Shown: positions 11,661 through 22,099 of the stretch, in pieces | Layout of the letters: every line of letters starts with the position of its first letter | Position numbering within the stretch: position 1 is the first letter of the stretch | Notes under the pieces: model-generated | The model's database searches: none | Seen by the model: only the letters and a program-made list of their open reading frames with translations | Told to the model about the DNA's origin: nothing | Assembly: GCF_963583255.1 (NCBI RefSeq) | Contig: NC_084815.1 | Coordinates: forward strand, 14,989,724 to 15,053,723 | From: Pyrus communis | Lineage: Eukaryota; Streptophyta; Magnoliopsida; Rosales; Rosaceae | Length of the DNA: 64,000 nt | Reading direction: 5' to 3' | Position numbers and translations under genes: made by a program

Positions 11661-11888
11661 CTCAAATCTGCCTAAAAACCACTTTCTGGGCAGATTTGAG
11701 CACAAACACAAATTTGGACGAATTTGTGTAACAAAATGACTCAAGAACGTAAAAACACAATATAAAACACTAAACTAACTCAAAGAATGTAAAACTAAAT
11801 GCTTGAAACACTAAAACAAACCAAAAGACTCAAACATCACCCAAAACACTCAAAACTGCCTTAAAATCACTTTCTGGGCAGTTTTGAG
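11661..11888. repeat. duplicated hairpin unit with covarying stems
   Basis: Two units about 188 bases apart each hold a 12-base inverted repeat around a 16-base loop: CTCAAATCTGCC with GGCAGATTTGAG (11661-11700) and CTCAAAACTGCC with GGCAGTTTTGAG (11849-11888). The base that differs between the copies is changed on both arms. Confidence 0.8.
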
Positions 11889-12690
11889 CACTTTGGTGAA
11901 TTTGGACGAAATTGGGAAATAAAATGAATCAAAACACTCATAAACACAAACTAAGATACTTTCTAACTAAATTGGACAATAAAGTAAAGGGGGAATTAGA
12001 TTTGACGAAATTAAATAAAATACACATATTGTAATTAAAACAGATTGTAAAGATGAATTTGATGAAAATATGGATGGAATTGAAATGAATGAATGCTAGC
12101 TAAGGGGTTCATCTTCACATATGTTACACTTGTATAATAAAATGATTTCCAATTGCGTTTCAATAAATCATTAATTCTCAACACCCCAAGTTAACCGTGA
12201 TGCACTAATTAACCTTCAAATCTTCCTAACGTTATTGAATTGGATGGGTTAGCGCATACAACAATTCAAAACATTCCCCACAAGTCCCCTACATGATTGC
12301 ATAATAGAGATACAAGCAAGAATCATTACGCTCTATGAAAATTATAAGTCTTGACGAGGCAATTGTAACTATGAATGCATGATACTCTTGCCAAGAATTC
12401 ATTTAACGCGATTGTTTATAAGCAACCTCCACTACTTGTGAATATAAGTTCGTAACTATTAGGTGAAACTCACTTATATTCTAGCGTCATATTCATGCAT
12501 GAAAATTAAGTGTGCACTCTTAATAAACATACATAAATAAGTTATCAATCAAATAGTTAAACAAATTGAATCACAACTTATGAAACGAAATTAGAAGTAA
12601 TCAAATCAAAACGCAAGCATAAACATATATTTCAAATTACCCCCTAGCCAAGGGGGGTTTAGTTCCTTATGATACAAAACAAAGAGAATC

Positions 12691-12880
12691 AAAGAAACAC
12701 CTAAACATTCCAACAACTCAAACTTGAATTGTATGAACGTTTAGGCACTCTTCTCTTCCATGCCTCATTCGTACAAAACATAGAGTATTGAAATTAAACA
12801 TAGAAATCAAAGAAACACCTAAACATTCCAACAACTCAAACTTGAATTGTATGAACGTTTAGGCACTCTTCTCTTCCTCT
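12691..12880. repeat. 118-bp partial tandem duplication in the solo LTR
   Basis: The string AAAGAAACACCTAAACATTC and about 60 following bases recur with a 118-bp offset (12691 and 12809). The copies are nearly identical, which implies a recent slippage or unequal exchange inside the LTR. Confidence 0.85.
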
Positions 12881-13179
12881 TCGTTGTAGCACAAGGTCTA
12901 GGGATAGTTTGATGGTGTGAATGGTTTGGGGAGTGGTGGAGGAATGGAAGAGGAGTGGTGGAATATGGAAGGATGGTGTTTGGATTCTAAGGGAGGACTC
13001 ACGGCACAAAGGGGGTGGTTTGATGGTCTACATTTCTGCAATGGATGAGTTTATGGAAGAGTGTTTGGAATGGGTGAATTTCTGGCACAAAGGCCTTATT
13101 TCTGTGGTGAATGGATTGTGTATGAATGAGAATGAATGAATGAGTATTTATAGGTGAAATGGGGGGAACATGACAGCTA

Positions 13180-13900
13180 GGAACTTGGTGGAAATCTGAA
13201 ATGGTGATGGGAGATGCATGTGGCTGTTTGTGCATGTGATTAAAGGGTGGAAATGCATGTGCTTTGACAGAAATGAAAGGGAATGCACGGTTTTGGTTGA
13301 TTTCTGGTGGTTGTGAGGTGGAAATCTAGGTGGAAATGCATGTGGACTAAAGCTATGTGAATGATTAAGGTGAATGTGCATGAGTGCATGTGAAATCTGC
13401 CAAGATGCATGTGTTATGAAGTGGATTTTCTGCAAATGCAAGGTGAATGTGCATGTGATTAAATTAAAAGATGGAATGCATGTGAATGACAGCTAGATAT
13501 GTTGATGAATGCATGTGACTTGTTTGTGGTGAGTGAATGCATGTGCAAAGCTTTTTGGGAGAAAGGTGGATGAATGCACATGTGACTTAGGTTGTGAAAT
13601 CTGATGGAATGATGAAGTGGCTGAAATGATGAAAGAATGAGGGTATGCACGGCACAAGGGAAGTGTTGGGTGATGGATGCATGTGGGTTAATTAATTAAG
13701 TGTATGATATGATAAGTGATTGATAAGATAAGTGAATGATATGATAAGTGGTTGATAAGATAAGTGGTGAATGATATGTGGTGAATGATATGTGATAAGT
13801 GATAAGTGATAAGTGATAGGTGATGATGATAAGTGGTTATGATAAGTGATAAGTGGTGATGATAAGTAATGGAAGCATGTGAGGGAATGAATAATGAATG
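13180..13900. repeat. GCATGTG-rich and GATAAGTG-rich minisatellite tract
   Basis: From about 13180 to 13690 the 7-mer GCATGTG or GCACATG recurs roughly every 20-50 bases. From about 13700 to 13870 the sequence becomes near-tandem GATAAGTG units. Minus-strand ORFs across it encode only His/Leu/Ser-rich repeats and are artefacts. It lies in what would be the U3 part of the minus-strand LTR. Confidence 0.75.
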
Positions 13901-14188
13901 CATGTGATAAGGGAATTGGAAAGGTTTAAATGTCCTAAAACTAAAGGGAACAAGGTTCCAACACTTTGGTCTTCAATTTCGTCCAACATTTTGGCGCCAA
14001 GCATAAGCTATCCATCCTTAGCCCAAAAGTGCTCCAAAAGTCTCCAAAATGCATCTTTTTGCTCCTTTAGCCCTTTGGACCTACAAACACACGAAAATAG
14101 CTTAAAGGACTAAAATAACTAAAGAAACATAACGTAAATGCACGAGAACAAGCCATTTAAGTCGCATGAATATGCTCCTATCATGCCC

Positions 14189-15984
14189 TCGTCCTCTTTT
14201 TGGTAGGGATTGTCCGCTGACCAGAAATGGAGAGTTGAGCTTGAGGTCGCTCTTCGGGCTCAGACTTTGAAGTCTCTACTACTGTTGACCAAGTTCGATG
14301 CGCTGCCTAAGGCTCTGCTACAACCTCTGCCTCACTCTCAGAGTCCCCAAATAGTTCAGAGACATCCCCACCTACTCCAGTACCGTGCCTCTCTACTTTT
14401 GCTACGGCTTCTTGAAGCACAAAAGCATTTGCAGCATCCTCATTTTGCCTGACGTCCATTTCTACGGAGTTGGTTTTTTTTTTATGAATCATTTCCTTCC
14501 AATCTTCAAGCTCAGTTGGCTTTGGATAGGATTTAATCGAGAGTTGCTTGAAGAGGATTCTTGTAAATCTCCTTCATACTTCTTAGTCCACCTTGATTCC
14601 CCCCAAGAAGAAAAGCTTGAAGTACATTCAAACTTGAGGGCCATGGGTTTTCTGGCAATTTTACTCATAACCCCAAGACTCATTCGGGCGACTTGGAACA
14701 TAACATCTGGTGGAGAGCAGAGACAATATGAAGTGCTGCAGTGAACTGAATCAAAGAAGGGTACAGGGATAGCTTTTCTAAAACCTAACTGTCTAGCACA
14801 AAAGTTGGGGTGGTGAACCTCCAGCCCACGCTCATAGCGATCGCTCCTCACTCCCCAAGTCAGGTCCCTTGGTTGAATACAGCTGATAAACCTCTTTCTG
14901 TAGAAGGGATTGGCATCTTCTCCAAAAGCGTATTAAAAAGCTTGGTCAGAGAACCAAAGATATCTCTTAAGCACGGAGGCCCCCTATTCCAGATCTACCC
15001 AAGTCCTACAGACTCTGAAGAAATAAAGACAAGTGAATGTAGAGTGATTGGTTGGAGAAGCTTCGGTTAGGATTCGTGTAGGAGTGACACCCTCAGAAAT
15101 TCAAGATTAGAAGCTCGGGGAAATACCATTGGAGCCACAATTGGATCATCCAAATGGGCCCATTAAGGTTGGTCTCGAAGGGAATACCCCGGGTGATTTC
15201 ATCAAGAAGATGGTAGAGATGAGAGATGAGGAAATGGCCCTTTGCCACATCATCGAAGTTGTGCAGAGCTTCCACTAGGGAGATCCATTCAACTTTCACT
15301 CACTTGGACTTGTTTGGGAAGACATGTTTATTAAGCTAGTACAGGAGAAAGTACATGTGTTCTTGGTCCTTGTTAGCATTGGAGGAAGAGGTGCCAAATT
15401 CCTTCTTAACAAACGGGATAAAACTCGTGAAGGAAGTTCCGTAACTCTTGAAAGTTGTAAAGTTATACTCCAATTGAATTATAGGACCAGAGCTGCCTGA
15501 GCTCTCAGTAGTCGGGCGAGAGGGAGGAGCCCAATCATGAGTAATGTCCACGATTCTACCTGAGAGCCTTAGCCCGAAGACCTGGGCCATGTCAAGGATG
15601 GTCGGGGATATTAGACCTATCCTGAAGTCCAAAGTGTTGGTGCCCGAGTTCCAGAAGAGGAGTGCAGTTCTCAATAGCTCGAGTTTGGCAATGCTAATAG
15701 TCTTCGAGAGCATTATCAGCTCATAAATACCGTTGTTCATCCACTTTTGCTTGAAAGTTGGCTCGAGTTATTTTATCCATTGCGTCCATCCTTCATCCTT
15801 CATCAGAGGGAACCCACGATGGTTTTTTGACCATTTGGAGGAGGAAAAGCCCGACTTGGCCTAAAATGGGTTCAGGGTGAACCAATTTTCCTTGAGCATG
15901 TTGTTTTCCACTACAAGGGGGATCTGAGAATTCTGGGAACTTCTGGGAATTTAAAAGCTCAAAATGGCTAAGGTATTCAGCCAA
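14189..15984 (-). pseudogene. antisense plant-mobile-domain-like gene, 5' part
   Basis: Minus-strand frames from 15984 read YLSHFELLNSQKFPEFSDPP and then, at 15740-15336, LFWNSGTNTLDFRIGLISP, TILDMAQVFGLRLSGRIVDI and EHMYFLLY. After one stop come VEWISLVEALHNFDDVAKGH and NGPIWMIQLWLQWYFPE (15299-15093), then the 14851-14489 block (ARQLGFRKAIPVPFFDSVH). The W.....F.F...E/S.T..D...L.GL...G pattern and the 'WL..WYFPE' block fit the aminotransferase-like plant mobile domain (PMD, the MAIN/MAIL1 family), known both as host genes and inside plant transposons. Several stops interrupt it. A TATATAA-like site lies at 16004-16009. The apparent start codon is TTG, so the true start is unclear. The coding sequence ends at 14189 in PTKKRTRA, exactly at the solo LTR, and resumes at 11467. 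Confidence 0.65.
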
Positions 15985-16170
15985 AAGGGATTTAAGTGAG
16001 GATTATATAATGAGCAGTTAATTAACAATGGAATTCGTGGGTTAGTGCAAAGGTTTTTTTTAACCAACGGTTGCTTTAAATGGTGAGAATCCCAAGTGAA
16101 GGCATACGGCGGCTATTTAATCATTATTAGCATCTTGGGTTGTAGACTCAACAATGATTAAATGGGGCAC

Positions 16171-17252
16171 TGTTTGGGTTAATATTTGAACATTAGGCTG
16201 TAAGTGTGAGAAAGCATTTTTGAATGACAAGTGATGGAGATTAACTCACAATCAGCCAAAGAATACTTTTAAGTGGCAATACAAGTAAAACGTTGATGAC
16301 TCACTACCCTTCAGATGCTTTTGAGTAAGAACAAAGTCACAACAATAGGGCTAATTGACCTATAAAAGAAGGAAGAGGCCCCAGAGACAAGGACACTCAA
16401 CCAATCAAACAAACAAACATACAAACTCTGCTTTCAAGCCACATTTGCATCTAAAAGTTGAAATCAACCCAGATTCAGTCCTTTTTAATGACAAGCTATC
16501 TTTCTCTCTACTTTAAAGCTCTGTTATCTCCCTTAGTGGCGTAGTATCGATTTCCTTGTGTAAACTTGTTTACCATCCATCTCTTTTTAGCATACAAACT
16601 CGTGTAATCACAAAGAGAAGTGACTGCAAGAAGTTCAACCTTGATAGATAAGGTGAAATCTTGCCCGAAGCTCTTTGTTTCTTCTCTAAATTTGTAGATA
16701 TATTACGTAATGCATTCCCCAGTATGTATTCAAGTCATGTCCACCTGTTGTCATACTTTAAGAGTCCTATTTGCATCTGGATCTGGTTAGTTTAATGGAT
16801 AGGCTACCATTAAAATCAATAAAGAACCAAGCAAATGGCTAAATGGCTTAAAAGAGATCCGAACTCCCTTCATACGAACATACAAGACTATGAACTAAAA
16901 GTCCTTGGTCACAAGGCAAGAAAAAGAACTTAATGTGGACTTAACCCATCCATGACAATCCTTTGATAACAAGAAGTCCCAGTAACTTGGGGCACAAGTA
17001 ATCGACTAAACACACTCTTGTTCTACATCTGCTATACTGAGATAGCAGTGGCATGCCTAGCACTCAGTTAGCTTTGATTGCGAGCCTCAAGGCCTACACC
17101 TAAGGCCCACAAAGGCACATTTCAGAACTATGTCCTCTTCTTGCAACACATCAGGAAGCAAGAGCCCAACTACACATCCAAACTGCCAATCCCTTGGTGA
17201 GCTGTGCTGAGGTCCGAGGAGCCTTCTCCGGAGAAATCTTCGCCCGAACACA
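16171..17252 (+). repeat. 3' LTR of the gypsy derivative
   Basis: Matches 3893-5069, with the TATA at 16361-16367. It lacks about 100 bases of U3 relative to the 5' copy: sequence jumps from GTGAGAAAGC to ATGACAAGTGATGG. Many point differences between the two LTRs indicate an old insertion. The end near 17250-17252 (CCCGAACACA) is approximate. Confidence 0.85.
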
Positions 17253-17600
17253 ACGAACAAGGCAATGGTGATTCTGAACAAAAACAAGACAACCATAAAA
17301 AGATGAACACACGAGTATATATGAAATTCTTTCATCTGTTAATGCTCACAAGTATAAAAGAATCAGTCGTGCACGACTTATCCTTTTCTAGTCTTTGGGG
17401 TTAGTAGATTCTGATAAATAAATGTTGTAGAGATATGAAACTCTCTGGAAGGCAATGTTGCATAATTTCAGAATTAATTCAAGGGCTTTTAGCAGTTCGA
17501 ATGAGTAGAATTGGTTTGAGGAAATTTTCATATTTAGCTTTATGTAGTCAACAACAAGTCATGCCTACTTAAGCAAAGAAACCAAAAAACAATTTAATTA

Positions 17601-18250
17601 ACGGGTTCATTACACTAACACCCACTAAGGTTTATCGAATTTTCACAAAATCTCCTCACATTTGAGACATTACACAAATACTCCCTTGCGTTTTAATTCA
17701 CTTTCACATAACCCCTTTAGTTAAAATTTTGCTAATAAATTGACAATTTTACCCTAATAACTATTAATTATATAATAAAGAAATATATTAGAAAAAGAAA
17801 ATATTAAAAATAAATAAATTAAAAACTTCCCCTCTCTTCTGTCTTTTACTCATTTGCACCACCACCATTCTTCCCATGTCTACCTGCTGCCCAGATCCTT
17901 CAACTCCTCCACCAAACATAAGGCATATATTTATAAAGAAAGACAACAATTGATCATTCCACTACTGCAAGAAGAATTATTATCAGTCACTATGGAAAAC
18001 TCTGCACTGCTGTTGGCACCGAGAGTTCCAGCGGCGCCATGGCCATGAAAAGCAGCCCCCATGTATTCTGTGGTTTGTATGATTTGGAACAACAATCCGA
18101 GATGGGTATAAGGATTCAATTGGGTATGGTCGGGAGGGGTTATTTGAAAGTGAAGTAAAATGTCAGAAAGTGTTTCTGTAATGTCTCAAATATGAAGCAG
18201 TTTTGTAAAAACACGATAAACCTCAAGAAGTATTGGCGGTGTAATTAACC
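17601..18250. mobile_element. Mutator-like MITE with long terminal inverted repeats
   Basis: Flanked by a perfect 9-bp duplication ATTTAATTA (17592-17600 and 18251-18259). The ends are inverted copies over more than 100 bases; for example GGTTTATCG and TTTGAGACATTACA on the left pair with their complements on the right. Long TIRs plus a 9-bp target duplication are the Mutator-like signature. No transposase is present. The core holds a CT-rich 200-bp segment without a credible ORF. Confidence 0.75.
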
Positions 18251-18275
18251 ATTTAATTAACCTCCTTGTCAGCTA

Positions 18276-19126
18276 AGGCTACAACTTGGGTTGGGTCAAT
18301 CCGAACCTGTCCATGTTCAACCCGACCTTAAACCCGAACAAGTGGATTTTTTTTTTAGTTATAACCCGCCCGAACCCAACCCAATTTCAACCTGTTCATT
18401 AATTGGGTTGAGTTGGGTTGATCATTTGCCCGTCCATCCCCAACCCAGCCCGACTAACCAAACCCAATCTAACCAGATTGTAACCCATATCAATTAATGC
18501 TCATACTACACCTAAGTGAGCCAAATCTAAAAACCAACGCCCTTTCTAATATTTTTTTTAATAAATTACCCTTTATGATTACTTAAATTTTTAGGGAATA
18601 AAAGTCTTTAATTGGGTTTAGATCCCATCAAGATCTAAATTGTGGGGATCCTTACATCTTAGTCATTTATCGTACATTGTGCGTTCAGAAATAATTTGAC
18701 TTTTTTATTTAAAATTAAACACAAATAGTACCTGACGAAAACTGACCGCACGATGTACGATGAACGGCTAGGATGTGAGGATCCCTAAGATCCCCACAAA
18801 GAGGATCTGGAGAGGATCCTCATTCGCTTTGATTAGTCAGCCCATATTCGTAGTCTCTAAATCCTAAAGCTTTATAGTAGATTAATTTATAAAATTAAAG
18901 TTAGCTAGCTTTGATGCTACTTAGCTTAATTTTTTTAGAAATTCTTGCAAACTAAGTTGTTACAGGATTAAACTTAAAAAAGTTGGCAACACGAACCTAA
19001 CCCAATTAAACCCGAGCCCAAATGAACCTGAATGAAACCCAACCCGAACCCAAGTTCGAATTGTAAAAATTAGGTAAAGATTGGATTGACCTTCCAACCT
19101 GTCCAACCCGCCCGAGTTGCACCCAT
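18276..19126. mobile_element. hAT-like non-autonomous element
   Basis: Flanked by GTCAGCTA (18268-18275) and GTCAGCCT (19127-19134), an 8-bp duplication with one mismatch. Both subterminal regions are rich in AACCCGAACC-type strings, and the termini share CAACTNGGG in opposite orientation. The adjacent repeat at about 19170-19220 shows the uninterrupted target (ATTTAATTAACCTTCTTGTT continuing into AGCCTCTTCAAATCTCTC). No transposase is present. Confidence 0.6.
18645..18800. mobile_element. palindromic foldback MITE nested in the hAT-like element
   Basis: The left arm GTGGGGATCCTTACATCTTA (about 18644) and its continuation to TTGTGCGTTCAG pair with the right arm running from CTGACCGCACGATGTACG to GATCCCCACA (about 18748-18800). 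This makes an imperfect hairpin of about 55 bp per arm. The loop is AT-rich. Outer boundaries could extend to about 18830. Confidence 0.65.
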
Positions 19127-19857
19127 GTCAGCCTCGTTCAAATCTCTCATATAAACGGCTAAAAATCTTGAAAATATTTAATTAACCTTCTTGTTAGCCT
19201 CTTCAAATCTCTCCCATCTTATGTCCGAAATTTGATCTACTCTTCATGATCCCCTTTTCTATTTTGTTACTTGTGTGTTTTGGATGAGGTGGATCTTCAT
19301 TTGATCTTTAAAATGGGGAAGATAAGTCGATGTTTTCACTGGTAGTGAATGAGTGTAGGTGCTTTGGGCCTGATGGAGTTGGAATAGTGTTTGTGTTTCC
19401 TACTTGCTACTTCTGTAATTTCCCATGAAGTACAATGAAATTCTCTTTTCCTATGAACAAAAGAGCAATAGTCTTGTAAAAGGTAAGCCAAAAGATGTGC
19501 AGCAACTTGACATATTAAGATACAAAATAGACCATCTATTTTCATCTCGCTGTTGCATGAATAATTCAAGCGATTTCAAGTTAAGATATACAGACTTCAA
19601 ATTTGGATTTTTTTTTTTTTTTTTTGTTAGCCTTATCGTATGGTATTGAACAAATATTTGGTAAGAGATTGGTAATGCTGCTAAATGATATATACCGCGT
19701 GGTTATTTTCGACTATTTTCTACACATGAAAATTTTAGGAGTTTAATGGAATTTTCAAAGCTAAACTATCTTAAATATTGGATTAAATATATGGAAATTT
19801 TTAAAGAACAAGCATGCCTGCGAAAATTCGCGAGTAGAAAGCCAAATAGTTTTTATG

Positions 19858-22095
19858 GTTTCAGTTTAACAAATAATGATAGTACAAATGTTCAGTTTAA
19901 GAAATAGTCAGTGTTCAGTTTAAAAAATAGTGATAGTACCCGTATTTAGTTCTAGAAATAGTTAGCGTTTAGTTTACGAAATACTGATAATACCAGTATT
20001 CAATTTAAGAAATAGTCAATGCTCACTTTAAGAAATAGTGATATAATCGTGTTTAGTTCTTAAAATAATTAGTGGTCAGTTTACGAAATAGTTTCAGTTT
20101 AAGAAATAGGCAATGTTCAATTCTAGAAATAGTCTGTGTTCAATTTAAGAAATAGTGATGTACCAGTGTTCAGTTTACGAAATAGTAATAGTACCAGTGT
20201 TCAGTTTAAGAAATAGTGATGTACCAGTGTTCAGTTTACGAAATAGTGATAGTACCAGTGTTCAGTTTAAGAAATAGTCAACACTCACTTTAAGAAATAA
20301 TGATATTGTCGTGTTTAGTTCTGGAAATAGTTTGTGGTCAATTTACGAAATAGTGACAGTACCAGTTTTCAGTTTAAGAAATAGTCAATGTTCAATTCTA
20401 GAAACAGTCTGTGTTCAGTTTAAGAAATAGTGATAGTACCAGTGTTTAGTTTACGAAATAGTGATAGTACCAGTGTTCAGTTTAAGAAATAGTCAGTGCT
20501 CACTTTAAGAAATAGTGATATTATCGTGTTTAGTTTTAGAAATGGTTTGTGGTTAGTTTACAAAATAGAGATAGTACCGGTGTTCAGTTTAAGAAATAGT
20601 CAATGTTCAATTCTATAAAGAGAGTTTTAACGAAAAACCCATGGTACTATTCACTTTAACGAAAAATCACATTTTTACACTAAAAAGTCAATCATGGTAC
20701 TATTCACTTTACCCTTTATTTTGTCCTTATCATTAAAACTCAAAGTTTTCAAGCCCTTTTCATTAGTTTTCCTTTCTATAAATAGTCTGTGTTCAGTTTA
20801 AGAAATAGTGATAGTACCAGTGTTCAGTTTACGAAATAGTGATAGTACCAGTGTTCAATTTAAGAAATAGTCAGTGCTCACTTAAAGAAATAGTGATAGT
20901 ATCGTGTTTAGTTCCAGAAATAGTTTGTGGTCAGTTTACAAAATAGTGATAGTATCAGTGTTATCACTATCAGTGTTCAATTTAAGAAATAATGAATGTG
21001 CAATTCTAGAAATAGTGTGTTTTCAGTTTAAGAAATAATGATAGTACCAGTGTTCAATTTAAGAAATAATCAGTGCTCACTTTAAGAAATAGTGATATTA
21101 TCGTGTTTAGTTCTAGAAATAGTTTATGGTCAATTTACAAAATAGTGATATTGTCAATGTTTAGTTTAAGAAAGAGTGAATGTTCAATTCTAGAAATAGT
21201 CTGTGTTTAATTTACGAAATAATGATAGTACCAGTGTTCAGTTCACGAAATAGTGATAGTATCAATGTTCAGTTTAAGAAATAGTCGGTGTTCACTTTAA
21301 GAAATAGTAATAGTCTCATTTTCATTAAAAGAAGATCAATTTGTCTTATTGATATGTATCAACAAGTTCATAGGGATTTTGAGTGACTAATTTTCCGCGT
21401 CATACTAAAACTTAATGTTTCTTACATCACTTGTGTTTATGATCTAACCGTGAAAAATAGTTTTCATGTTCAGTTTCATAAATAGTTTCTGTGTTTAGTT
21501 TCATAAATAGTATCCGTGTTCAGTTTCATAAATAGTTCTCGTATCCATTTTCATAAATAGTTCTCGTGCTCAGTTTCATAAATAGTGTAGTACTTGTGTT
21601 CAACTTAAGAAATTGTCAGTGTTCAGTTTCAGAAATAGTAATAGTACTCATCTTCAATTCTATAAATAGTTATTGTTCAGTTTCAAAAATAGTTTAGTAC
21701 TTGTGTTCAGTTTCATAAATAGTCAGTTTAAGAAATAGTGTGAGACCTCGTATTTTAAAAATATATGTCTAAATAAAAAGAGTTTTATTGAGTTTCTTTT
21801 ACCTGTGTGTCAGGTGCATGGTCCATTTTGCCACTGATTCCAGGTCCAGGGCGCATGTGACAAATATTCAGTGTTCAGTTTAAAAATAATGATGGTACCC
21901 GTGCTAGAAATAATCAATTTTCAGTTTAAAAATAGTGGTGGTACCCATGTTAGAAATAATCAGTGTTCAGTTTAAGAAACCGTGTTAGAAATAATCAGTG
22001 TTCAATTTAAGAAACAGTGATAGTACCAATGTTCAGTTTAAGAAATAATGATAACTTTGTGTTCAGTTCTAGAAATAATAAGTGTTCAATTCATA
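19858..22095. repeat. satellite array with a roughly 215-bp higher-order period
   Basis: More than 2 kb is built from 20-30-base subunits of the form GTTCAGTTTAAGAAATAGT. A variant landmark (CTCACTTTAAG or TTCACTTTAAG) occurs at about 20021, 20283, 20498, 20876, 21075 and 21290, which gives a recurring spacing near 215 once an inserted MITE is subtracted. Unrelated interruptions lie at about 21310-21450 and 21745-21865. Units become more diverged and shorter toward the right end. There is no coding potential. Confidence 0.9.
20620..20774. mobile_element. 155-bp MITE inside the satellite
   Basis: Bounded by TCTATAAA on both sides (20612-20619 and 20775-20782), a perfect 8-bp duplication as expected for hAT elements. 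The ends are imperfectly inverted: GAGAGTTTTAACGAAAAACC on the left, and AAGCCCTTTTCATTAGTTTT with CCTT on the right. No ORF. Confidence 0.75.
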
Positions 22096-22099
22096 GTTG

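Larger units (their letters stand above)
11473..14183 (-). mobile_element. 2.7-kb solo LTR nested in the antisense gene
   Basis: The segment starts TGATGCGTGAATTATACGCG, ends CTCCTATCA, and is bounded on both sides by TGCCC (11468-11472 and 14184-14188), a perfect 5-bp target duplication with TG/CA ends. No coding similarity is visible. Read on the minus strand there is a TATA-like CCTATAAATACTC near 13150, with U3-like sequence before it, so the LTR points the same way as the gene it split. It holds internal duplications, two hairpins and simple-repeat-like tracts listed separately. I infer a solo LTR of a long-LTR (Athila/Tat-like) gypsy family. Confidence 0.75.
3893..17252 (+). mobile_element. 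large Ty3/gypsy deletion derivative with an antisense gene
   Basis: Two long terminal repeats (3893 to about 5069, and 16171 to about 17252) enclose about 11 kb. The sense strand holds a decayed gag-protease (5089-8930) and only the last part of integrase (8985-9270). Reverse transcriptase, RNase H and the integrase core are missing. The remaining 6.7 kb carries a gene of opposite orientation with plant-mobile-domain similarity, split by a nested solo LTR. A purine-rich tract (AAATGGGGCAC) precedes the 3' LTR. The 5-bp flanks (TAACC on the left) do not match cleanly on the right, so the target duplication is lost or the ends are a few bases off. Confidence 0.85.

Noticed and set aside
12921..13903. 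series of His/Ser-rich ORFs on the minus strand
   Set aside because: They translate the GCATGTG and GATAAGTG repeats of the solo LTR and have no start context or motif.
3888..17257. 5-bp target duplication of the gypsy derivative
   Set aside because: TAACC on the left has no exact partner at any plausible 3' LTR end, so I do not claim one.
19858..22095. possible CRISPR-like array
   Set aside because: Units are contiguous diverged repeats without unique spacers, and the window is plant nuclear DNA. It is a satellite.
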